DNA from: Nonlabens sp.
GTDB taxonomy: Bacteria > Bacteroidota > Bacteroidia > Flavobacteriales > Flavobacteriaceae
Length of the DNA: 64,000 bases
Reading direction: 5' to 3'
NCBI RefSeq assembly: GCF_018401815.1
Contig: NZ_JAGYKG010000004.1
Location: 186,001-250,000, forward strand
The notes under the pieces are model-generated. The model did no database searches. It was not told the origin of the DNA and worked only from the letters and a program-made list of their open reading frames with translations. The position numbers and the translations under genes were made by a program. Numbering within the stretch: the stretch's first letter is position 1; every line of letters starts with the position of its first letter. Below are positions 44,511-53,068 of the stretch, piece by piece.

Positions 44511-45515
44511 CTAAATTTCTTCTGCCACTTTATAGCGAGTTCCTTGATGGCTATTTCTCAATATGAGTTCTCCTAAAAATCCCGCAATAAAAAAAAGGGT
44601 TCCTAGTATCATGCTGGTCAAGGCTATAAAAAACCAAGGGTTATTTGTCACTAAACTGTAAGGAAGATCGTATGTCATGCGGTAGAGCTTGGAACTGCCT
44701 ACGTAGCCTGCAATTACAAAGCCTATCAAAAACATAATAACCCCTAAGCTACCAAAAAGGTGCATAGGTCGTTTCCCGTATTTTGAAATAAAGGCGATGG
44801 TAATCAAGTCTAAAAAGCCATTAATGAAACGTTCATAGCCAAATTTGGTACTGCCGTATTTCCGTGCTTGATGAACCACTTCTTTTTGAGTAATCTTTTT
44901 GTATCCAGCGTTTTTGACCAAAACTGGAATATAACGGTGCATCTCTCCGTGAACATCTATGTTTTTTACGACTTCACTTTTGTAGGCTTTTAAGCCGCAA
45001 TTGAAATCATTGAGTTTTACACCGCTGGTTGTGCGGGCTGCCCAATTAAAAAGTTTGCTGGGTAAGTTTTTAGAAAGAACACTATCGTATCGTTTCTTTT
45101 TCCAGCCACTGACAAGATCAAAGTTCCCTTCTGTAATCATTTGATACAACTCTGGGATCTCATTTGGAGAATCTTGAAGATCTGCATCCATGGTAATAAC
45201 TACGGTTCCTTGAGCGAGTTCAAAACCTGCGTGCAAGGCCTGAGACTTCCCGTAATTCTTTTGAAACTTAATACCTTTAATTCGATTAGGATTTTGATTT
45301 TCATTTCGCTTTCGCGAAAGCTCACTGATAGCATCCCAACTGGAATCGGTACTTCCATCATCTATATAAATAACCTCGTAAGATAATTGGCTACTTTCTA
45401 AGACGCTATCGATCCACGCCTGTAATTCTGCAAGCGAATCTGCCTCATTAAGAAGCGGTATGACAATGGAAAGAGCTGTTTTTTGCAATGGGTTTAAAAG
45501 TTTTTGGAAGCACAA
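44511..45515 (-). CDS. Family 2 glycosyltransferase with C-terminal membrane helices
   Basis: A 334-residue polyprenyl-phosphate sugar transferase-like GT2 enzyme. The GT-A domain begins near residue 15 (LSIVIPLLNEADSLAEL). It has the nucleotide-binding YIDDGSTDSSW, the metal motif MDADLQDSP and FNCGLKAYKSEV. Two membrane helices follow (about 245-270 and 290-320), as in DpsG/ArnC/GtrB-type enzymes that load sugars on undecaprenyl phosphate. An iterated palindrome is read at residues 65-70 (ELSRKRNE). The DUF4199 gene lies immediately upstream on the same strand. Confidence 0.9.
   Translation of the reverse strand: MCFQKLLNPLQKTALSIVIPLLNEADSLAELQAWIDSVLESSQLSYEVIYIDDGSTDSSWDAISELSRKRNENQNPNRIKGIKFQKNYGKSQALHAGFELAQGTVVITMDADLQDSPNEIPELYQMITEGNFDLVSGWKKKRYDSVLSKNLPSKLFNWAARTTSGVKLNDFNCGLKAYKSEVVKNIDVHGEMHRYIPVLVKNAGYKKITQKEVVHQARKYGSTKFGYERFINGFLDLITIAFISKYGKRPMHLFGSLGVIMFLIGFVIAGYVGSSKLYRMTYDLPYSLVTNNPWFFIALTSMILGTLFFIAGFLGELILRNSHQGTRYKVAEEI
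45308..45321. repeat. Iterated palindrome GCTTTCGCGAAAGC, copy 11 (inside GT2 gene)
   Basis: Inside the glycosyltransferase gene, read as LSRK. No further copy is seen for 10 kb to the right. Confidence 0.95.
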
Positions 45516-45536
45516 AGATAAATCGCTTCTTATAAT

Positions 45537-46076
45537 TTATTCTGGTATTTTGTTAGATACCCTACGCGGAATCTTACTTATTATTAGTCCAGTAATGAGT
45601 CCAGGGACCGTAAACATCAGTGTTTTTGTAGCAAAGCCTAAGGCAAATTCTGACAAAGAAAAAGCAGGCTCTTTAAACACGTTTACTTGAGCTAGATTGC
45701 TCTGACTCTTGTCATTAATACCTCGCCATGCTTCTAATAAAATTTCTTTGGCGTTGGTATCTATATGGTTGAGTAAAAGGTAATAAGTAACTGATTCTGT
45801 CAGAAAAATAAGAACAATACAGATAAAGTAAGCTAATATAACCTGTTTAAAAGAAACGTTGCCTTTCATAGTTATTCTGGCCCATATTTGCGAAATCACG
45901 CCAAAAAAGATAGGGTAAATATATATAGAGGTGTTGAATAGCGGATTTAAATAATCTTGGGCCTGCCACATGTACATATAAACGGCTAGGGTTACTAAAG
46001 CTCCTGCAAATCCTAAAATAAAAGAGTTTCTCTTGATCGTTTGTTCCACAAAAATAGGTTTTAAATAACAACGCAA
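45537..46076 (-). CDS. DUF4199 membrane protein
   Basis: A 179-residue DUF4199 protein with four membrane helices: about 17-37 (FILGFAGALVTLAVYMYMW), 48-66 (TSIYIYPIFFGVISQIWA), 78-98 (VILAYFICIVLIFLTESV) and 148-170 (LGFATKTLMFTVPGLITGLI). The family is Bacteroidota-specific and commonly encoded directly before a GT2 glycosyltransferase, as here (about 20-base gap). Function unknown. The exact start is uncertain; a start near VEQTIKRNSF would remove about nine residues. Confidence 0.82.
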   Translation of the reverse strand: MRCYLKPIFVEQTIKRNSFILGFAGALVTLAVYMYMWQAQDYLNPLFNTSIYIYPIFFGVISQIWARITMKGNVSFKQVILAYFICIVLIFLTESVTYYLLLNHIDTNAKEILLEAWRGINDKSQSNLAQVNVFKEPAFSLSEFALGFATKTLMFTVPGLITGLIISKIPRRVSNKIPE

Positions 46077-46141
46077 ATATAAAGCTAGGAAGTGTGGTTT
46101 TAAGGCTTACCTTTGTTTTAAATTAATTTGGAATCAAAAGG

Positions 46142-46171
46142 TTGTTATTTAAAGAAAAATAAGTAAATTTG
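46142..46171 (+). promoter_or_regulatory. Promoter of rpmE2
   Basis: TTG at 46142-46144, 19-base spacer, TAAATTTG at 46164-46171, followed by CAGCCG: the same layout and start region as the rpmH promoter. Confidence 0.78.
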
Positions 46172-46198
46172 CAGCCGCAAAAGAATAAGATTTAAGTC

Positions 46199-46450
46199 AT
46201 GCAAAAAGGAATACACCCAGAGAATTATAGATTAGTAGCGTTTAAGGATATGTCTAATGAAGAGATTTTCATTACCAAATCTACTGCAAATACTAGTGAG
46301 ACCATCGATTTTGAAGGAACAGAATATCCATTGATCAAATTGGAAATTTCTCGTACATCTCACCCATTCTACACGGGAGAGAGCAAACTCATCGATACCG
46401 CAGGTCGTATTGATAAATTTAAAAATAAATACTCAAAATTTAAGAAGTAA
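46199..46450 (+). CDS. rpmE2: 50S ribosomal protein L31 type B
   Basis: An 83-residue L31 of the cysteine-free (zinc-independent) type B class: [20 protein letters not shown], then [20 protein letters not shown] and a basic tail. The absence of the CxxC pair identifies type B. It has its own promoter and terminator. Confidence 0.98.
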   Translation: MQKGIHPENYRLVAFKDMSNEEIFITKSTANTSETIDFEGTEYPLIKLEISRTSHPFYTGESKLIDTAGRIDKFKNKYSKFKK

Positions 46451-46474
46451 TTTTCTTAGAATTTTATTTTACTT

Positions 46475-46508
46475 AAAAAACGCCTAGCTAGTAGCTGGGC
46501 GTTTTTAT
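46475..46508 (+). terminator. Rho-independent terminator of rpmE2
   Basis: Stem AAAAACGCC/GGCGTTTTT with an inner AGC/GCT pair, followed by ATTTT. The IS3-family element begins about 10 bases later. Confidence 0.88.
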
Positions 46509-46557
46509 TTTAACAACTGTCCCGTCCTAAAATAGCGATACACTAAAATTTAGTGTA

Positions 46558-47777
46558 ATGAACAAGTCAGTAAAGAAGGGTTATGCAAAAAGAACCCAAA
46601 AAGACTACTCGCTCTTTTTAAGCTTCAAATAGTCGAAGAAATTGAGTCTGGTCAATTAGACAGGTTGTCTGCTCACCTTAAGTATGGCATTCAAGCCAGG
46701 TCAACGATTACCACATGGCTCAGAAAATATGGTACCTTTGATTGGGAGAACCTATCCGTTGTGACCATGGCAAAAACACCAGAACAAAGAATCATAGAAC
46801 TAGAGGCAAAAGTCAAACTTTTGGAAAAGCAAAAGGCTCGAGCTGAACATCTTGCAGAAAGAGCTGATAAGAAGGTAATCATCTTTGATATGCTAGTTGG
46901 ATATGGCAGAGAAAGAATATGGACATCGCTATCCAGAAAAATTACACGCCCGGTTATTGAACGCTTCAAAGAAGATCAAGAAGAAACAATAGTTTCCACC
47001 TGTAACTTACTTGGGCTGGACAGACAGGTATATTTATCCGAGCCATTAAATCTAGAACTCAAAAACAACATATCTCACAACAAGTTATTGAGCTGTCAGG
47101 GCTATACGTAGTATAATGCCTAAACTAGGCACTAGAAAGCTATATCATATGTTGAAAGATAAACTCTCTGCTATAAATGTAGGAAGAGATAAATTATTTA
47201 GAATACTCAGAGCAAATCATATGCTTATAAAACCTAAGAGATCCTATCATATAACCACAGACTCACATCATCGCTTTAGAAAGCATAAAAACGTTGTTTG
47301 TAATATGGTGATTAATAAACCAGAACAAGTATGGGTTAGTGATATCACTTATTAGGGACTGAGAAAACCCATCCTATCTAGCATTAATAACTGATGCTTA
47401 TTCAAAAAGAAATCGTAGGATATAATGTCTCAGCAGTCTTTCTGTTAATGGAACACTACAAGCTCTTGAAATGGCCTTGAATAATAGAAAGTATAAAGAT
47501 CAACCACTTATTCATCATTCTGATAGAGGATTACAATATTGCTCTAATGAATACCAAGAACCTACTTAAACAGCATGCTATTAAACCTAGTATACTGAAA
47601 AGTACGATCCGTACGAAACAGTTCAGAACGAGTGGAATACTCAAACAGAGTTTGATGTAGCAAAAAGTCAAATCTTTAGAAATAAAGAAAAGACTGGAAG
47701 AAGCTGCTGGTATTTATAATATAAGACCACATTTATCAAACTATATGCTAACACCACAGCAGATGCAAACAGAATAA
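46558..47777 (+). pseudogene. IS3-family transposase OrfA/OrfB, decayed
   Basis: OrfA starts at 46558 (MNKSVKKGYAKRTQKDYSL) and loses frame within 25 codons; a two-base loss near 46615 restores FKLQIVEEIESGQLDRLSAH. Its HTH and leucine-zipper-like region continues to about 46900 (EQRIIELEAKVKLLEKQKAR). OrfB pieces follow: GTRKLYHMLKDKLSAINVGR with the HTH_21-type region, and PEQVWVSDITY with the first Asp of the DDE catalytic triad. The far C-terminus is recognisable (IRPHLSNYMLTPQQMQTE, stop at 47777). At least five lesions; no active transposase. Confidence 0.85.
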
Positions 47778-47805
47778 ACTTAAAATGAAAACAGTACAAA
47801 TCAAA

Positions 47806-47837
47806 AAATCTCATTGAAGCTAGCTTCAATGAGATTT
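47806..47837. terminator. Perfect 32-bp palindrome at the end of the IS
   Basis: Arms of 16 bases meet without a loop (centre GAAGCTAGCTTC). It lies 28 bases after the transposase stop and is flanked by A-rich and T/A-rich tracts, so it can act as a terminator in either direction. Confidence 0.75.
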
Positions 47838-47892
47838 AAATAATAAATTTAATCTTTAATAATCTGTATCGTTTATTTAGGACTACACAAAC

Positions 47893-47905
47893 TGTCCCGT
47901 CCTAA
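47893..47905 (+). mobile_element. Solo left end of the same IS family
   Basis: TGTCCCGTCCTAA repeats the left-terminal 13 bases of the element in the same orientation, separated from its right end by just AAC. Downstream sequence (CAAGGC...) no longer matches the element, so this is an end fragment. Confidence 0.7.
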
Positions 47906-48106
47906 CAAGGCTTTTAAATCATACCAGATCATTTATTTTCTGTTTCTTTATTCTAGAAGTATTTTAAATGAAAATAGTATAATTAGTTGAGTTAGATAAA
48001 TGGTTGGATTTCTTTAAAAGGGTTTTAATAGATCTAAGGCCCCTAATAAAAGGGGTAAAAGTGTAAATATAAATCTACTCGTTTTCTGATACCCTACTTG
48101 AAGAAG

Positions 48107-49009
48107 TTATGCTTTATTAGTTCCTTTACTAAGCATATCTTTTTCATATTTATTGTGAACAGTAATCATAGCAAGTCCAAAAAGGCCAGCCACTACAATT
48201 AGGATAGTGCTTATCGCACCGTTTACTCCAAATGACATCCTTATTAAAATGGTAGATATGATAAATCCAGAGTTTCTAATGATCTTATGAAATTGATCAG
48301 TATAAAATAATGATATCAAAAGAAGAACGACATCAACTAAAATAAGGACGGTAAAAAATTCATCAAAGAATAGGTTGTTGATACTTTCAAAAGGTGCAAG
48401 ATCGTTAGGCGTTAACGTAAAACCTATCGCCCAAGTGGTCAGGGTATACAAAGCCATAATAAAAAATAATGGCACCAAAACAACAGCGATTATTTTTTTC
48501 TTATAAATGAAGTTTTCTACTCGAGGCTTTGATTCATTTTCTTGAATCAATTTTCTTCTGCCCTGCTTTTGAAATAAAAATATCAAGTAAAACAACACTA
48601 AGGACCCTATTAGATCATAAGTAAATTGTAAATCTCCTTTTATTTCAAACCATTCTGAAGAAAGTTCTAGAGACGCTAAATCTTTAAATAATTTGCGAAT
48701 AATGATCAAGGTTATTATTTCATACTGCTTAGTAATGTATGTTGTGATGGACTTAGGTAAATAATAAATAAGCAAGTAAACCTCGTAGATAAGTATAAAT
48801 GAAAACGGAGTATAAACCGCTGATATAGGGTTCATTAATAATTCTGTATCAATTGATAACGCTATAAAATCAAACTTGAATAAATAAATCACTACTAGAT
48901 GAATGAAAAAACTGAGTAGTGCAAGATTGAGAATCACCTTTTCTGTTCGTTCCCGTGTCTCATCAGAAAAAAACTTTTGAAATAGAAATAGCACTTTATT
49001 TTTTAGCAT
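48107..49009 (-). CDS. Multi-spanning membrane protein, unknown function
   Basis: A 300-residue integral membrane protein with about six or seven hydrophobic segments: near residues 27-46 (LALLSFFIHLVVIYLFKF), 66-84, 130-146 (LIGSLVLFYLIFLFQ), 172-194 (IIAVVLVPLFFIMALYTLTT), 218-236, 247-262 and 264-285 (AISTILIVVAGLFGLAMITV). No family name recognised. It stands alone between the IS and a non-coding gap. A compact start (MLKNKVLFLFQKFFSDETRE) is well supported. Confidence 0.7.
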   Translation of the reverse strand: MLKNKVLFLFQKFFSDETRERTEKVILNLALLSFFIHLVVIYLFKFDFIALSIDTELLMNPISAVYTPFSFILIYEVYLLIYYLPKSITTYITKQYEIITLIIIRKLFKDLASLELSSEWFEIKGDLQFTYDLIGSLVLFYLIFLFQKQGRRKLIQENESKPRVENFIYKKKIIAVVLVPLFFIMALYTLTTWAIGFTLTPNDLAPFESINNLFFDEFFTVLILVDVVLLLISLFYTDQFHKIIRNSGFIISTILIRMSFGVNGAISTILIVVAGLFGLAMITVHNKYEKDMLSKGTNKA

Positions 49010-49458
49010 TTTTCACCTCTTTTTAAATAATACCTATTAGATATGTCGTTAGAACTAATATAAACTATTTTTTTTATTAAAAAAGTTATAAATTTTTAGG
49101 TAATATCTCACATCTATTTAGGTATTTTGGATCAGGAATTTATAACAACTGAGACCGAGAGCTCCCTGTTTTAAAAGGTTTTTTTCTAGATTCAATTTAT
49201 AGTTCTTAAGTAATTGTGGGTGTTTATAAGGATCAGTGAACCCGAAGAATTGTTCATAGTTGAATACACTAATGACTAGAAAGTGGGGGTTATCAAACAA
49301 TATTGTCTATAACAGAACCTGTAGGTTTTTCTTATTACAACAAAGGCTCAAATAAGTGGGCTAGAAGGAAACGCTGCAAACCGAGCTATGCTGAGAGAGG
49401 CTATTTGGTATTGAGATTTATAAATAAATGTGGTTCATTTAAATGACCTAAAACCGTT
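49010..49458. other. Gap with a possible relic frame
   Basis: A 60-codon minus-strand frame (49118-49300) reads like protein (NYEQFFGFTDPYKHPQLLKN) but lacks start context and family match. It may be a remnant. Nothing else is seen. Confidence 0.35.
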
Positions 49459-50223
49459 TTAATAAAAGGTTTTCCGTATTCCAATAAAAACAAAGACCAT
49501 GACGGTGTATCCTAAAAAGAAAGGCAGTATAACAGATTTAAAGCCTCCTACCAGAAAGATAGAAATGAGTAATAATTGAAACCCTAGACCAAAAGTAGAG
49601 ATGCTCGTCATTAACCATTTGGGAAATATTTTACCAGTACCTGCATTAGTATCTAGGGCATATATAGCTTTGTCAAAAGCACCATAGAAAAATACGTACA
49701 AACGAAAAAGAATATTTACATGTTGTTGATGCTCTCCTTTTAATGCTACCGGTGTTTTGGTTTCAAACACCCGACTGGTGGTATCCCCATCAAATTTATT
49801 TCGCAAAATTACATAGTAGTAATTGTATAGTGTTCCCTGCAATTGCAATCCTAAAAATGCACCAATACAAATCCATAAAGGAGTATCTGTAATGAACCAT
49901 ATAGAAAGGAAAAACAGCGCGTTTAGTATAATGTCTGCAACAGAATCTAAATAGCGACCGGTGTAGGATGGTTTTTGTTTTACTCGAGCCAGTTCACCAT
50001 CTGCAGCGTCAAGGATGGATTTGAAAATCAAAAAGAATGCAGCCAACCAAAAATATTCCTGTAGAATACAATAAATAGCACTGAGTCCTGATATGATAAA
50101 ACCTATAGTCACCTGAACAGGAGTGCACGAAGTGTTTTTTAAAGAGTTGGCGATCATTCTTGCTACTGGTCTTCCATAATCGGAAAGATCAATAAACTTA
50201 TGCTCTTGGGGTAATTTGGACAT
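49459..50223 (-). CDS. CDP-alcohol phosphatidyltransferase family protein
   Basis: A 254-residue integral membrane enzyme of the CDP-alcohol phosphotransferase class. The signature D-x2-D-G-x2-A-R-x8-G-x3-D-x3-D is intact as DAADGELARVKQKPSYTGRYLDSVAD, read in two halves around residues 90-117. Five or six membrane helices follow the usual layout. Such enzymes join a CDP-linked alcohol to a second alcohol in phospholipid or inositol-lipid synthesis; the actual substrates cannot be told. It is divergent from the truncated adhesin gene, and a CAAAGATA box (50271-50278) may be its -7 element. Confidence 0.87.
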   Translation of the reverse strand: MSKLPQEHKFIDLSDYGRPVARMIANSLKNTSCTPVQVTIGFIISGLSAIYCILQEYFWLAAFFLIFKSILDAADGELARVKQKPSYTGRYLDSVADIILNALFFLSIWFITDTPLWICIGAFLGLQLQGTLYNYYYVILRNKFDGDTTSRVFETKTPVALKGEHQQHVNILFRLYVFFYGAFDKAIYALDTNAGTGKIFPKWLMTSISTFGLGFQLLLISIFLVGGFKSVILPFFLGYTVMVFVFIGIRKTFY

Positions 50224-50321
50224 GTAATGTCATAGAAAAGTACTGTGGAATATACCAATTTAGAAAGCAGCAAAGATACGCTTAAATCCTAGTTCATAAA
50301 TTGGTTTTACAGAAGTAATGA

Positions 50322-52079
50322 CCTTATGAATGCGCATACTTAAAAAATTGCGGGTACGGTCCAGCAGTTGCTGCGACAACTAATCCAACGGGTGGTACGT
50401 TGACCATGAATGCGGACGGTACGTATACATTTGTTGGCACAACACCAGGCGTTTACACGTTCTTGGTTCCAACATGTGCACCGGGACAAACGGTAAACTG
50501 TCCAGAAGTTCCATTACAAATTACGGTTTTGGATCCAATGGCTCAGGATAATGAACCGGTTGTTAATCCAGATGTTGCGACAGCAGGATTTAACACATCA
50601 GTTGTGATTGATGTGTTGGTAAATGACGCGGCAGGTAATATCGGCGGTGCATTGAATACTGGTTCAGTAGCGGTTGTAACAGCTCCAACAAATGGAACAG
50701 TTACTGTGAATGCTGACGGAACAGTTACCTATACACCAAATGCTGGCTATGTTGGAACGGATAGTTTTACATACACTGTTTGCGATACAGTAACACCGCC
50801 AAACTGTTCGGAAGCTACGGTTTACGTAACGACTTTACCGCAAGGTGCAGCACCGCAAACGACAGCATCAGACGATTATGTTTCAGTGATTGCGAGTCCA
50901 GATGGCACCACCAGTGTTGGAGGCAATGTGTTAGACAACGACAACAGTACGGATGCCACCGCAACTTTGACTGCCAGTTTGGTGGAAGGACCAACTGCTG
51001 GGGAAGGTACGCTTGTATTTAACGCCGATGGAACTTACACATTCACACCAGCACCTGGATTTACAGGTACAGTGGAAGTAGTGTACACGGTATGCGACGA
51101 TAACACGCCCGCAAACTGTACAGAGGCAACGCTTTATATCGTTGTACAATCTGGTGATTCTGATGGAGATGGTGTTTTTGACTTACAGGAAATATTAGAT
51201 GGTACAGACCCTAATGATCCTTGTTCATTCGATCCTGAAAGTCAAGATGTATCTCTGGCATCTCCAGAATGGTTTAATTTAGATTGTGATGGTGACGGAG
51301 TAACCAATGGACAAGAGCTTATAGATGGTACAAATCTTAATGACCCCTGTTTATTTAATTATGAAAGTCAAGATTTATTATTAGTGTCACAAGAGTGGTT
51401 AGATGGAGATTGTGATGGCGATGGTGTAACTAATGGGCAAGAGATTTTAGATGGAACAGATCTATTAGACCCTTGCTCTTTAGTAATAGCAAATCAGATA
51501 CTAGACAGTCCAATATGGGATTTATTAGATTGCGACGGTGACGGAGTAATTAATTTAGATGAAATATTAGATGGGACCGATCCACAAGATCCCTGTTCAT
51601 CTGATCCTTTAAGCATAACTTTACCACTATCAGAAGAATTTTTGGAAGGGGATTGTGATGGTGATGGTTTAACCAATGGACAAGAGATAGGTCCAGAACC
51701 AACAAAACCATTGGATTCTAACGACAATGGCATCCCTGATTATTTGGAGATTAATAACAATCAACCATCAGAAGATGATTTGGAGGTATTTACATTAGTG
51801 ACACCAAACGATGATGGTGATAATGATGTTTTGGTAATTCGGAATATTGAGTTATATCCAGATAACAACATAGAGATTTATAACAGATGGGGTGTTAAGG
51901 TATATGCATGTAATGGCTATGGACAAAACGGCAACTTTTTCAGGGGCGTTTCACAAGGAAGAGCAACGATTAATACATCTGCAGAGTTACCTGTTGGAAC
52001 TTATTGGTACATTTTGAGATATAAAAATACTAATGACATTTGGAAAGAACGCGTAGGATATTTATATCTGACCAGATAG
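50322..52079 (+). pseudogene. 5'-truncated T9SS adhesin with gliding-associated C-terminal domain
   Basis: The frame is open from 50322 without a start codon or signal peptide. Its first recognisable sequence (GPAVAATTNPTGGTLTM) is mid-repeat of a large adhesin. It continues with cadherin/Big-like repeats (APTNGTVTVNADGTVTYTPN), then thrombospondin type 3-like calcium repeats (DCDGDGVTNGQEILDGTD), and a type B T9SS/gliding motility C-terminal domain (VFTLVTPNDDGDNDVLVIRN, IEIYNRWGVKVY). The 5' part has been lost at about 50350. The repeat region is visibly richer in GC than its surroundings, suggesting transfer. Translation from the internal ATG at 50400 would give a protein without an export signal. 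Confidence 0.75.
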
Positions 52080-52135
52080 AAAAACTTAATACGACTGTCA
52101 TGTTTTTTTGCAATACTTTTTTAAAGAAGATCAAA

Positions 52136-53062
52136 ATGAAAAGAATTTTAGTTTTATTTTTTAGTTTAAACGTTGGTATACTTGCTTTCGGTCAACAGGA
52201 TGCTCAGTTTACAAATTATATGTACAATACAATGAATATTAACCCTGCATATGCAGGATCTAGAGGTATTACAAGTATATTTAGTATGCATAGGACTCAG
52301 TGGGTAGGTTTAGTTGGCGCACCGACAACTAATACATTTTCGATTCACGGTCCTATACGTGATACCAATTTAGGCATGGGTGTAAATGTAATGAACGACG
52401 CTATAGGTCCATCTAACGAAAGTACTATATCTTTAGATGTATCTTATACGGTGCCAACTTCAGAAAATTTTAAGTTAGCTTTTGGACTGCGATCAACAGT
52501 AAATTTACTAAATGTTGATTTTACTAAATTAAATATTTATAACACCGGCGATGCATTGTCGCAATACAATATCGATAACAGATTTTCTCCAAATTTTGGA
52601 GTTGGAATTTATTGGTATTCAAGTCGAACTTATATAGGGTTATCTGTTCCAAATTTTTTAGAGACTTCCCATTTTGATAAAGGACAAACGAGTCTAGGCG
52701 CGACATCGGTAGCTAAAGAACGAATGCACTATCATTTAATGTTAGGTCATGTTTATGATGTTGATTACTGGATACAGTTTAAACCTGCTTTTTTGGCTAA
52801 AATAGTTGAGGGTGCTCCATTGCAAATAGATGTATCAGCTAATTTTTTATTTAATGAAAAATTTACATTAGGAATGGCTTATCGTTGGGATGCTTCCATA
52901 AGTTTGTTGGCAGGATTTCAGGTAAATGATAATATGTTTATCGGCTATGGCTATGATAGTGAAGTAACCAATTTAGTAAACTATAATTCAGGATCACATG
53001 AATTGTTTTTACGTTATGAATTCAGTAGAAAGAAACAAGTAGTATCACCTCGATTTTTTTAA
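52136..53062 (+). CDS. PorP/SprF family outer-membrane protein
   Basis: A 308-residue PorP/SprF barrel. The frame is open further upstream, but the true start is at 52136, giving signal peptide MKRILVLFFSLNVGILAFGQ. The family's first motif follows (QDAQFTNYMYNTMNINPAYA), then repeated amphipathic strands. PorP/SprF proteins work with type B T9SS cargo such as the adhesin just upstream. The C-terminus continues past the last strand to SRKKQVVSPRFF. Six bases separate it from the OmpA gene. Confidence 0.93.
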   Translation: MKRILVLFFSLNVGILAFGQQDAQFTNYMYNTMNINPAYAGSRGITSIFSMHRTQWVGLVGAPTTNTFSIHGPIRDTNLGMGVNVMNDAIGPSNESTISLDVSYTVPTSENFKLAFGLRSTVNLLNVDFTKLNIYNTGDALSQYNIDNRFSPNFGVGIYWYSSRTYIGLSVPNFLETSHFDKGQTSLGATSVAKERMHYHLMLGHVYDVDYWIQFKPAFLAKIVEGAPLQIDVSANFLFNEKFTLGMAYRWDASISLLAGFQVNDNMFIGYGYDSEVTNLVNYNSGSHELFLRYEFSRKKQVVSPRFF

Positions 53063-53068
53063 AATAGT

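Larger units (their letters stand above)
46518..47889 (+). mobile_element. IS3-family insertion sequence, decayed
   Basis: A 1372-bp element. The left terminal repeat starts TGTCCCGTCCTAAAATAGCG at 46518. The right one (47865-47889) read inward is TGTGTAGTCCTAAATAAACG, matching 19 of 25 bases and ending in the same CGATACA. The trinucleotide AAC flanks both sides (46515-46517 and 47890-47892), a 3-bp target duplication as expected for IS3. Transposase frames are broken. Immediately beyond the right AAC a second left-end sequence begins (47893). Confidence 0.85.

Noticed and set aside
50780..51022. 80-codon frame inside the adhesin repeats
   Set aside because: It is an out-of-phase shadow of the GC-rich repeat region of the adhesin frame.
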